Source: G963666935 sp963666935 (GTDB lineage Bacteria > Bacillota > Clostridia > Christensenellales > CAG-138). From it: DNA of 64,000 nucleotides. Below are positions 49,883 to 57,540 of this stretch, piece after piece. The translations under genes and the position numbers were made by a program. Position 1 is the first letter of the stretch. Each line of letters starts with the position of its first letter. Location: contig OY762936.1 of NCBI GenBank assembly GCA_963666935.1, positions 1,674,001 through 1,738,000 on the forward strand. Direction: 5' to 3'. The notes beneath the pieces were generated by a model. It saw only the letters and a program-made list of their open reading frames with translations, did no database searches and was not told the DNA's origin.

Positions 49883-50017
49883 TACGGCACGCTTATGTCT
49901 CAAAAGCATCAGGCCGAAAGCAACGAGAAGGTTCGCGCGGTATTCAAAAACTTTACCATGGTTGCCAAAAGGTTGCCAGATTCGAAGCAATCAGGCCACA
50001 TTATGAAGTCAGAGTAA
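49883..50017 (+). pseudogene. Integrase C-terminal tail (copy C)
   Basis: Frame from TAC 49883: YGTLMSQKHQAESNEKVRAV then FKNFTMVAKRLPDSKQSGHI and MKSE, ending TAA at 50015-50017. It aligns with the tail at 54766, where YIHLSQKHRAES matches the post-catalytic-tyrosine Y-x-HLS-x-x-H motif of tyrosine recombinases. No integrase body precedes it, so it is a leftover 3' end. The 386-bp gap 49685-50070 otherwise shows nothing. Confidence 0.6.
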
Positions 50018-50019
50018 GC

Positions 50020-50046
50020 AAAAAGCCCAGAAAATCTGAGCTTTTT
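50020..50046 (+). terminator. Terminator after integrase tail C
   Basis: AAAAAGCcCAG / CTGaGCTTTTT. The following ATCTGGCA is identical to the sequence after the 54896 terminator; similarity stops there, where a tRNA CCA end would begin. Confidence 0.65.
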
Positions 50047-50070
50047 ATCTGGCAAATGTGCCCCGTACAT

Positions 50071-51900
50071 TTATGCCTCACCCTTGAACAGCACCGTGAA
50101 CCGATCCCAAAAGGTTTCACTGGGTTGATCATCCGGCGCGGCTTCTGTTTCTTCGGGCTTCACAATACCATCGCATTTCAGCACAAACTGCACCAGCCCG
50201 ATATTCGTGTTCTGCCCGGAGACAAAGGACACCGGAACAAAATCATCGCCGCTGTACTCCGCCATCAACTCGTCGATCTTTGACTGCAATTCGTCAGGCA
50301 GATCCTCCGTTTCGTCGTGCAGCTCACACGTGCCGTCATATAGGTCATGAACACCGTCATTAAGATCGTCCACACCGCCGGCGAACTTGGAGAAACCGCT
50401 GTGGAAGGCTGTATAGCCATCCGCCATTTGAGCCACGCCGTCCATAAAACCAGCTAGCCCGCCGTGGAAACTGGCGTACTGGTCGGATAGTGTTGTCAGC
50501 CCTGTGGTCAGCTTGACCAACTGGTCGAGACCCGAACCGGAGAGCGTTTGACTGAGCTGCATGGACATCGTATTCAGCGTATCCGCAATGCCGTCTACGG
50601 AACCCGCCAACGTTGTCGATGTCGTCTCAACAGCGTTAAACGCGCTTTTACCTTCGTTGTAGGCGATTTTAACAACGTGCCCCGCCGCATACGCATCCGC
50701 CAGCGTATCCAGCACACCATGCAAACTTTCATCAGTCGCAGCATACAACGCGTCCATCTGTTCCTGCGATACAGTTGTATCCGGAATGTCATCTATTGCG
50801 GTTGCCAAAGACGCGTAAGCCGCCGCATAGTCTTCCTCCATCTGCTTCAAGCCGCTGGATATGCCACTTAAGGCAGTCGCAAGTTGAGTGAGATTATCCG
50901 GCAAGGCCGCCATGTCTGCCGGGTTGAAGCTGCCGGCGCTGCCCAACGCCAACGAGATCTGAGACAGCGCGTCATTGATCTGCGCGGATGCCGAGACCAA
51001 CCGACTGGAATTGTCGCTGAGTTGCGTAAGCCCGTCGCGGATACTTGCAGAGCCATCCTCTAACGAACCCGCTCCGTCATTGAGTTTAGACGTGCCGTCA
51101 GCTAAATCTCCCACGCCGTCGTTGAGCTCGTCGATGGCATCGGCCAGTTTCTCAAAGTCACTGATCATGTCATCCGTCTCAGAAAGGTCCATGCTCAGGG
51201 AAAAAGGGATGCCTGATATTTGTATGCTGTCCATCGTGAAATCCGTGACCGAGGCGCTCAGCGTGACATCCGCGTCCTTTTCCGGCATCACCGTGTAGTT
51301 GACAGCCGTGCTTTTACCCGCAACGGCCATCGTTGCGTCGGGAGCACTGATATTACTGCATAGATCACTATCCAGCTTGAGTGCAATCTGCAGCATGTAG
51401 TTCTCGTAAAACAAGGCATTCACGCTCTCGTTCTGCCGCGTTGTGATGTGAATCTCCATCTGCCCTGTCTGCCCCGCAAGAGCTTCCGGCGTGATCGGTT
51501 TTCCGTCCAGAGTATACGAGATGCTGATGATCCACGGCAATTCTATGCTTATCAGGTCGCCCTGATAGTAGAAATTCCCTTTGTCCGCGGTAAATGTTAC
51601 GGTATCGCCCTGCTGCGCAATGGGGCTAGTGTCGGTGAGGTTAGTGACAGCGGTATAGCTGCCGTGGTCCGTGACACTGCCCGCCTGTATGAGCTCGAAC
51701 TGGTTGACTACGTATACGGCACCCACGCCGCCATCTGCGCCCAGAGTGGCATACACGACCTCATTCTTGCTCTCCGGGGCGGCATTCTCCTGCGCTATGA
51801 TTGCGGCATCCCCTGATGCCGCGATGCCGGACGATATAGGCATAAATATCAACGCGGTTGCAAGGCACACGGGAATAGCGGTTTTAAATAGTCTTATCAT
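50071..51900 (-). CDS. Secreted YhgE/Pip-like heptad-repeat protein partnered with MMPL
   Basis: 609 aa. Signal peptide (TAIPVCLATALIFMPISSGI), a beta-rich domain to about residue 250, then repeated short motifs of the YhgE type (LNDGVGDLADGTSKLNDGAG, GVDDLNDGVHDLYDGTCELH) forming a long helical rod. A C-terminal tail lacks a clear membrane anchor. Such proteins accompany MMPL exporters in Firmicutes; an accessory extracytoplasmic role is inferred. GGAGGAATATC precedes ATG; it follows the MMPL gene by 25 nt. Confidence 0.75.
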   Translation of the reverse strand: MIRLFKTAIPVCLATALIFMPISSGIAASGDAAIIAQENAAPESKNEVVYATLGADGGVGAVYVVNQFELIQAGSVTDHGSYTAVTNLTDTSPIAQQGDTVTFTADKGNFYYQGDLISIELPWIISISYTLDGKPITPEALAGQTGQMEIHITTRQNESVNALFYENYMLQIALKLDSDLCSNISAPDATMAVAGKSTAVNYTVMPEKDADVTLSASVTDFTMDSIQISGIPFSLSMDLSETDDMISDFEKLADAIDELNDGVGDLADGTSKLNDGAGSLEDGSASIRDGLTQLSDNSSRLVSASAQINDALSQISLALGSAGSFNPADMAALPDNLTQLATALSGISSGLKQMEEDYAAAYASLATAIDDIPDTTVSQEQMDALYAATDESLHGVLDTLADAYAAGHVVKIAYNEGKSAFNAVETTSTTLAGSVDGIADTLNTMSMQLSQTLSGSGLDQLVKLTTGLTTLSDQYASFHGGLAGFMDGVAQMADGYTAFHSGFSKFAGGVDDLNDGVHDLYDGTCELHDETEDLPDELQSKIDELMAEYSGDDFVPVSFVSGQNTNIGLVQFVLKCDGIVKPEETEAAPDDQPSETFWDRFTVLFKGEA

Positions 51901-51925
51901 GATATTCCTCCAGAGAAATATGTTT

Positions 51926-53980
51926 TTATTTGTAAAAGTTGGCTTTTAGCGTCGTTTTCCTGATCCCGGTGTCAAACAACACCAGCATGGCTGGCAGGAA
52001 GCAGACTACCATACCCATAGACAACAGCGCACCGCGGCCCACCAGCAGCCCCATTTCGTAGATCATGGGGGTAGATGTTGTGGCGGCCAGCGTAAATCCT
52101 GCCGTCGCAAGTATAGATCCCGAGATCAGTATAGGCCGGAAAGACTGGCCAAGCGCCTCGCTGATGGCCTCGCGTTTGGGCAGTAGGCATCTTAGTCGCA
52201 TGTAGTTGCTAGACAGCAGTATCGCGTAGTCCACAGTGGAGCCCAGCTGCACCGAGCTGATGATGAGATATCCCATGAAGAAGAGCGAAATACCGCTGAA
52301 GTAAGGTATCGAGAGGTTGATCCAAATGCCTGCCTCGATGGTCAACAGCAGTATCAGCGGCAGCGACACCGACCGGAACGTGAACAGCAGCACAACAAAT
52401 ATGGCGAGGATAGCCAGCAGGTTAACAATGGTTTTATCATGCTGGACGACGTTCTTCATGTCATTGGTGTTGGCGCTGGCACCCGCCATGTACAACACCC
52501 CATCCCCATAATACATGCCGGCCTTCTCGCCGATGCTGTCCACCGTGGCAAATGCGATCTCCCCCTCCGACGGCGTATCGGTGTAAATGATGATGCGCGC
52601 GTAATTGTCTGAGTAAAACTTGTCTAAGATATCGCTTCCCACAATATTGGCGGGTATTACCGCGCCGACGGTGGACGCATAAGACGTGACGCCCGTCACG
52701 TGGTCAAGCGTCTTGAGCTCGTTGCATAGCTCAAGCTCTTTGGCGACGTCTCCCCGCGGCACCAGCAGCGCCACAACGGTGGATTTGCCGAATTCTTCAT
52801 GAATTGCGATACTGTCCCGCCCATAACGGGTGGCAATATCCTCATTGTCGTCGCCGTACGTGAAGCGGGTATGCCCCTGCCCCAAGAAGGCGGGCACGAG
52901 GATGAGAACCACTGCAACAACAGCGGGTATGGCGATTTTAGACAACACCTTATTCACGTTCTTGAAGCTGGGCATCAACGCGCGGTGACGGGTTTTGTCT
53001 ATCAGCTTGTAGACGCTCAGCGTCAGTGCGGGCAGGAGAACCATAACGGATATGAAGCTGAGAGCAATACCCTTGGCCAGATTGATACCGAGGTCTGCAC
53101 CGATGCCGAAGTCCATAAACACCAGCGCGAGGAAGCCGAACAATGTCGTCATGGCGCTAGCCGCTACTGTGGGCATTGACTCCTTAACAGAGTGTTTCAT
53201 GGCTTCCTCAGTATTGATATATTTCTTGCGGTTTTCGGCAAAGTTGTGCAGTAGGAATATCGCGTAATCCAATGAGCAGGCCAGCTGCAGTACCGGCGCC
53301 ATCGCGTTGGTCATGAACGAGACATTGCCAAAAAAAACATTGGTGCCCATGTTGATGACGATAGAGACACCGATGACTGCAAGAAACAACAGCGGCTCAA
53401 TCCATGATGTGGTGGAGAGAAACAATATGATGATGATGATTGGCAAGAGTATCATCATCGCGTTCATAATTTCGGAGCCGCTGGAAGTTTGCTGCTTCAC
53501 CTGCGCGGGAGCTTCGCCTGTCAGCGCGTTGTCCTCGCCAATCAGGTTCAATATCGCGTCACATGCGGGCTTTTCCTTGCCTTCCTCAATGGTGACGGAG
53601 AACAGCGCGCTGCCGTCTTTATAGAAGCTTTCCACAGTATCCGTGCCCGCCATCTCAAGCGGCTGCTTGATGTCGATCATGTCATCCAGCCACAGCACCT
53701 GTGTGACACCGTCTATAGCCGCCAGATTGTCCTTATAAGCCAGCGCTTCGGTGGCGGAGACGTTCCTGACCATGACACTTGCGTTAGGCATGGACTGCGA
53801 AAACTCATTTTCCATGATGTCCAGCGCCTTGGTAGACGGTGCGCTGGATGGCAGATAATCCATCATATTGTAATTTATACTGACAAAGCGGCTCAAGAAA
53901 GCGCAGACTACCGCAAACGCCAGAAAGATCGCGATGACCAATTTCTTATGCTTGATAATTCTGCTAGCTAGTTTCTCCAT
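51926..53980 (-). CDS. MMPL/RND-family transporter
   Basis: About 684 aa, two homologous halves with six helices each. Conserved membrane signatures ACSLDYAIFLLHNFAENRKK and QLGSTVDYAILLSSNYMRLR, and FGFLALVFMDFGIGADLGIN. Exporter of lipids, peptides or drugs; substrate unknown. ATG 53980 (MEKLASRIIKHKKL) has GAGGAG directly upstream; upstream in-frame codons are rejected. Expression is probably repressed by the divergent TetR. Confidence 0.9.
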   Translation of the reverse strand: MEKLASRIIKHKKLVIAIFLAFAVVCAFLSRFVSINYNMMDYLPSSAPSTKALDIMENEFSQSMPNASVMVRNVSATEALAYKDNLAAIDGVTQVLWLDDMIDIKQPLEMAGTDTVESFYKDGSALFSVTIEEGKEKPACDAILNLIGEDNALTGEAPAQVKQQTSSGSEIMNAMMILLPIIIIILFLSTTSWIEPLLFLAVIGVSIVINMGTNVFFGNVSFMTNAMAPVLQLACSLDYAIFLLHNFAENRKKYINTEEAMKHSVKESMPTVAASAMTTLFGFLALVFMDFGIGADLGINLAKGIALSFISVMVLLPALTLSVYKLIDKTRHRALMPSFKNVNKVLSKIAIPAVVAVVLILVPAFLGQGHTRFTYGDDNEDIATRYGRDSIAIHEEFGKSTVVALLVPRGDVAKELELCNELKTLDHVTGVTSYASTVGAVIPANIVGSDILDKFYSDNYARIIIYTDTPSEGEIAFATVDSIGEKAGMYYGDGVLYMAGASANTNDMKNVVQHDKTIVNLLAILAIFVVLLFTFRSVSLPLILLLTIEAGIWINLSIPYFSGISLFFMGYLIISSVQLGSTVDYAILLSSNYMRLRCLLPKREAISEALGQSFRPILISGSILATAGFTLAATTSTPMIYEMGLLVGRGALLSMGMVVCFLPAMLVLFDTGIRKTTLKANFYK

Positions 53981-54026
53981 AGGCTCCTCGTTGCACAACA
54001 ACATGTTTATTTTTGAATCGAAGTGC

Positions 54027-54080
54027 ATTATAATAAACATAATGTTGGATTACAACCATCAAAAATGAACGAAATGTTCA
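54027..54080 (-). promoter_or_regulatory. MMPL promoter with candidate TetR operators
   Basis: Minus-strand TTGTAA (54050-54055) - 17 nt - TATAAT (54027-54032). Palindromes: CATTAT/ATAATG (54026-54044) over the -10 and TGAAC-N5-GTTCA (54066-54080) just upstream of the -35. Either could be the TetR site. Confidence 0.5.
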
Positions 54081-54143
54081 AACCCCGACACTGTCGCCTT
54101 TTGATGTTGGCTAACCATAAATAATTTACAGGAGCTTCACACA

Positions 54144-54689
54144 ATGAACGAAAACAAACTGGACCGTCGCGTTAAATACACCAGGACCATGCTGAAAAAC
54201 GCACTGGTACAGCTGATGAAGCAGCAGCATATTTCCACCATTTCCGTTAAAGCGCTGTGTGAGTTGGCTGATATTAACCGAAGTACATTCTATGCACACT
54301 ACAACGACCAGAACGACCTGTTGCATCAGATGGAGGAAGAGGTGATGGACGACCTCCGCTGGCACCTCAAGGACGTGCTGCCGCAGAGCTTCGACGACAA
54401 GGCGCCTGTGCTTGTTCTGACCCGCATTTTTGAATACGCTAAAGAGAATTCAGAGCTATTTCAGGTGCTGCTGGGCGAAAACAGCGACTATTTGTTTCAG
54501 AAGGATGTCATCGAATTATCACAGATCGTATCATCACGAAATAACGACAACACGCTGGACGCGCGAACGAAGGATTATATCGTGGAGTTCCGTACCGCCG
54601 GCTGCATCAGTATTTTTCAGAAGTGGCTAAAGGAAGGTACCATCGAGTCTTCCGATGAAATGTCAAATCTGGTTGGACGTTTGCTGTAA
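54144..54689 (+). CDS. TetR/AcrR-family regulator
   Basis: 181 aa. N-terminal HTH: RTMLKNALVQLMKQQHISTI, SVKALCELADINRSTFYAHY; the C-terminal ligand domain is of the short Firmicute type. It is divergent from the MMPL gene with a 163-bp shared control region, so it likely represses that pair and itself in response to an exported compound. AGGAGCTTCACAC precedes ATG. Confidence 0.9.
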   Translation: MNENKLDRRVKYTRTMLKNALVQLMKQQHISTISVKALCELADINRSTFYAHYNDQNDLLHQMEEEVMDDLRWHLKDVLPQSFDDKAPVLVLTRIFEYAKENSELFQVLLGENSDYLFQKDVIELSQIVSSRNNDNTLDARTKDYIVEFRTAGCISIFQKWLKEGTIESSDEMSNLVGRLL

Positions 54690-54711
54690 AACAGTTTTGA
54701 GAGCTGGAATA

Positions 54712-54742
54712 GGCGGAATTAGGATTCGAACCTAGACAATAC
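54712..54742 (-). repeat. tRNA-3'-end-like remnant (site B1)
   Basis: GGCGGAATTAGGATTCGAAC and CTAGACAATACGAG match site B2 (54931-54960) except one base, then diverge. It abuts the integrase tail at 54766 directly, i.e. a deletion or recombination scar. Confidence 0.6.
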
Positions 54743-54765
54743 GAGTAGCAACTACTCTCGAAATC

Positions 54766-54894
54766 TATATTCATCTGTCCCAAAAGCACCGGGCTGAGAG
54801 CACAAAGAAAGTGCGCGAAGTATTCAAAAATTTTACCGTGGTTGCCAAAAGGTTGCCAGATTCGAAGCAATCGGGCCACATTATGAAGTCTAAG
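54766..54894 (+). pseudogene. Integrase C-terminal tail (copy B)
   Basis: Reads YIHLSQKHRAESTKKVREVF then KNFTVVAKRLPDSKQSGHIM and KS. Y-I-H-L-S is the usual context of the nucleophilic Tyr in phage/ICE tyrosine integrases. Compared with copy C it has lost four bases (AGAG) at the end, removing the stop. Only the tail remains; the upstream body is absent. Assignment is by motif, not by search. Confidence 0.6.
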
Positions 54895-54895
54895 A

Positions 54896-54922
54896 AAAAA
54901 GCCCCGAAAATCGGGGCTTTTT
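54896..54922 (+). terminator. Terminator after integrase tail B
   Basis: AAAAAGCCCCG / CGGGGCTTTTT perfect stem with AAAAT loop. Confidence 0.8.
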
Positions 54923-54925
54923 ATC

Positions 54926-55051
54926 TGGCAGCGGAACTAGGATTCGAACCTAGACAATACGAGTCAGAGAAATGCCGAGGACTGCTAACTATATTATCCA
55001 ATGTTGCAGAATACCCCTATTTCTCTGGGAAAACGGAACACATAGTACAAA
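54926..55051 (-). repeat. tRNA-3'-end remnant (site B2) plus direct repeat copy B
   Basis: Minus strand ends CTAGGTTCGAATCCTAG + TTCCGCT + G + CCA: T-arm, 3' acceptor strand, discriminator base and CCA of a tRNA (54926-54953). No matching 5' half (AGCGGAA...) lies within 120 bp, so it is not a complete tRNA. Bases 54936-55045 form the partner of the repeat at 48249. From 55052 to 55136 only short AT-rich repeats (TTTTAGCAAA, TTTTTAGCAA) are seen. Confidence 0.65.
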
Positions 55052-55136
55052 ACAACACACAATAAAACGTCCTGCTATCCAACAAAGATTTTAGCAAATT
55101 TTTAGCAAAAAAGTGAGTTGAACAAACGGCAAAATA

Positions 55137-55703
55137 CTACTTGAAATAGTAATAATAATATCCATACTCGGGAATAAGTCCATATGATTTATCTATTCTC
55201 GGGAATAAGTCCAGCGAACTTTCTATTTTTTTGCGAATTGACTTCTTCATATATGCTTTCATATCTTCCACTGATAAAGCACATACAATATCTTCTTGGG
55301 CACCTGCATGCCTGAGTATATAGTTGTAAGCCTGCTCCGATAAAGATCGAACAGAACTTTGCCATGGTGGATTGATACTGTTTCTCACTTCCAAGTAGAT
55401 TATCTATTCTATATACCCACCATCCGGAAAATATATCGGTACCTTTTGAGAAAACTGCCGGCAATTTTTCAGCATTGCATAATAGTTTTCTTCGTCGGCA
55501 ATAGATATTTTCGCTATTACATTGGTGCCAAAATAACAGCGATGATTTCTGTCGTAGCGGTCTCACTGATAATAAATATATCTCCTTCATGAAGTTGATT
55601 ACGATAGCGAGACGGAGAATAGTATGTTTCAAACAGCTCATCTGCGTACTCTGACTCAATATCAGTTCTTTGCGATAAAACTACAAGTATACCTCAACCT
55701 CAC
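55137..55703 (-). pseudogene. Decayed EVE/PUA-like DNA-reader protein at the end of the DISARM operon
   Basis: Minus-strand fragments in three frames join into one protein. After a GTG overlapping the drmB stop (RLRYTC), frame shift to LSQRTDIESEYADELFETYY, SPSRYRNQLHEGDIFI; second shift to CYFGTNVIAKISIADEENYY, AMLKNCRQFSQKVPIYFPDG, GYIE; an in-frame TAG; then IIYLEVRNSINPPWQSSVRS, LSEQAYNYILRHAG to a stop at 55137. The SEY...FPSRYRN...YFG-I...FS-VP...DG-Y-E...SVR-IS pattern is that of the PUA/EVE-like domain found in many restriction proteins (established by pattern memory, not search). At least two frameshifts and one stop make it dead. Confidence 0.6.
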
Positions 55704-57538
55704 TGGTCGCAAATTTCTTTGAAAAGCCCGACGTCTTTATCTTTAAGCTTTCCAACAACTACGCCACGATCCAACAGGCGGTTACCATATTCGCAGCAAG
55801 TCTCCGGAAGCAGGGTGCAATTGTGGCACGCCGCAAGATTACAAGACTCTGGCCCCTGTCCTGCAGACTGAATACAGATGGGGTCAGACGCACACCACTG
55901 TGCATTTTTCACTGCATCAATAATGGTATCTTCAATACGACCAGCCTCGCCTTGGCGAACCAAGCCACCAAGCGATCCTTCGGAATCCCCAGACGCCGTA
56001 TAAATCAGCACCCCATACATTTTGTGTTCATTGCTCGTTTTCTCACAGTAAATGCGTTCACGGAGCGATGAACTCCCATATCCGCAATCAAAGCTTAGCT
56101 GATTAATCAGCAGGTGTGTAAAGGTGTGGATTAATACGAATTCTGGGCGGAGATTACCTTCGGCTCTCTGCCCAAACTTGGACTTTCTGTACGCGAGGTT
56201 CAATTTTTCAATGCGCTCACCTACATTTGCTTTCTGTGCCCATCTCTGCAACATCTCCGCATTAAACTCGAAAAAGATACCTTCACCATATACTTCAATA
56301 GCCGGAAGCCAGTTTTCACTACCGGTTCGAAGCATTTTCTTCCTTTCTGAAATGGCAACATCATTGGGCTCCAGTCGAGAGAACCCAACAAATGCTCGCG
56401 TTTCACGAAGCTTCGGCACTAGTGATATGCTCTTGAAATATTTGCTTATTTTCGGATTGTAGCAGGTAATAGGATAGTTTTGCGAATGGAACTCCTGTGC
56501 ATCGCTGCCGCTGTTCTTAACAAGAACTTTGTACTCCGCAAGGCGATACTCGTCTTCCGACGTCTCTTCTGTAACCCCTGACATACCTTCGATGCTTACT
56601 TCTCGATTAAGGAAAGCTGTAAAAAGAGTATCGCGCTCAATTCCGGCGCTGTCGGCGATGTAATCTATTATCTCACGATTCCATTCTCCGTTGACCCGAT
56701 GGTTTTTCAGCTTGTTATAGTGCAAATCAAGGATGCCGACAATCTTACGGTTTGTGGATTCATCATCCGTAGGAATATAAATAGAACTACGGGTATCAGC
56801 AAACCAGACGTTTGTAGCACCTCTCAGAAGAACCTTTACATCTTCGTTACCGCAAGGGTGCTCATCATCATTTTCAATACCAAGCCAAGGTTTTGCGCCT
56901 TTACACCTATAGGCAATTCTCTGTAAGGCACCTGGGCGAGTTGCTCCGGCGATGGACTTTCTGGCCCCACAGGAGCACTCATAAAACACACCTGTAAGGG
57001 CGGCAGATGTGCCGCCCGTGCTCCTGCGAATTTTGCAGGTATTCGGGTTGTATGGATGATCCGCTCCGCTGTGAAGCCATTCGGCGACAGGGAAATCATC
57101 TATATGGCCCTCAGGGCAAACCACGACAAAACGTTCCGGCACCAGTTTTTTCTTCCTGTATTTGGGGTTGCACTTTCTGCCGTTCGGCCACGGGTAGCAA
57201 TCGCATTCCGGGTGTGGCTCGTAGTAGGTGGTTTTGCGCATGGTTCCACAGAAGGGGCAGTAATGCCAAGTCGGGAATCTGACCGCAGGTATTTTAAGAT
57301 GACAGTTTTCCGGATCTGCGCTGTATTCTCTGAAATCGGGTGGCCAACGCAGCTCGTTTACACCAAGCCTTTTCCGAAGACGATCATCCTCGATCTGAAA
57401 TGTGGAAATGCTATTATAGCGCCACATATCAAGTCCAGCAATCATCAATGACTCATTGCTCGGGAATGGGACAATAGCACCTACACCCCATGGACCAATT
57501 AAGGCACTTCGCCGAACAGGTCTATTTGAATATGCCAT
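55700..57538 (-). CDS. drmB: DISARM protein DrmB (DUF1998 protein)
   Basis: 612 aa. Starts MAYSNRPVRRSALIGPWGVG, with Cys-rich zinc-binding stretches near residue 85 (YCPFCGTMRKTTYYEPHPEC) and after 200 (FYECSCGARKS). The DUF1998 core is HTFTHLLINQLSFDCGYGSS, and a C-terminal CNLAACHNCTLLPETCCEYG cluster follows. In DISARM, DrmA and DrmB form a complex that recognises and blocks incoming phage DNA. AAAGGAGG lies 7 nt before ATG; it starts 2 nt after the drmA stop. Confidence 0.88.
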   Translation of the reverse strand: MAYSNRPVRRSALIGPWGVGAIVPFPSNESLMIAGLDMWRYNSISTFQIEDDRLRKRLGVNELRWPPDFREYSADPENCHLKIPAVRFPTWHYCPFCGTMRKTTYYEPHPECDCYPWPNGRKCNPKYRKKKLVPERFVVVCPEGHIDDFPVAEWLHSGADHPYNPNTCKIRRSTGGTSAALTGVFYECSCGARKSIAGATRPGALQRIAYRCKGAKPWLGIENDDEHPCGNEDVKVLLRGATNVWFADTRSSIYIPTDDESTNRKIVGILDLHYNKLKNHRVNGEWNREIIDYIADSAGIERDTLFTAFLNREVSIEGMSGVTEETSEDEYRLAEYKVLVKNSGSDAQEFHSQNYPITCYNPKISKYFKSISLVPKLRETRAFVGFSRLEPNDVAISERKKMLRTGSENWLPAIEVYGEGIFFEFNAEMLQRWAQKANVGERIEKLNLAYRKSKFGQRAEGNLRPEFVLIHTFTHLLINQLSFDCGYGSSSLRERIYCEKTSNEHKMYGVLIYTASGDSEGSLGGLVRQGEAGRIEDTIIDAVKNAQWCASDPICIQSAGQGPESCNLAACHNCTLLPETCCEYGNRLLDRGVVVGKLKDKDVGLFKEICDQ

Positions 57539-57540
57539 TT

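Noticed and set aside
54926..55051. A complete tRNA gene on the minus strand
   Set aside because: T-arm, acceptor 3' strand and CCA are present, but no D-arm, anticodon arm or matching 5' acceptor (AGCGGAA) occurs within a tRNA length. Site A and site B1 are equally incomplete.
48224..55100. CRISPR array among the repeats
   Set aside because: The repeats are few, long, diverged and irregularly spaced, and carry tRNA-like or coding-tail features; no repeat-spacer periodicity anywhere in the window.
55137..55659. Two separate small proteins (85 and 156 codons) after drmB
   Set aside because: The 156-codon frame is Cys/Ser/Arg-rich with no pattern, while the alternative frames joined together give a recognisable domain; one decayed gene explains the region better.
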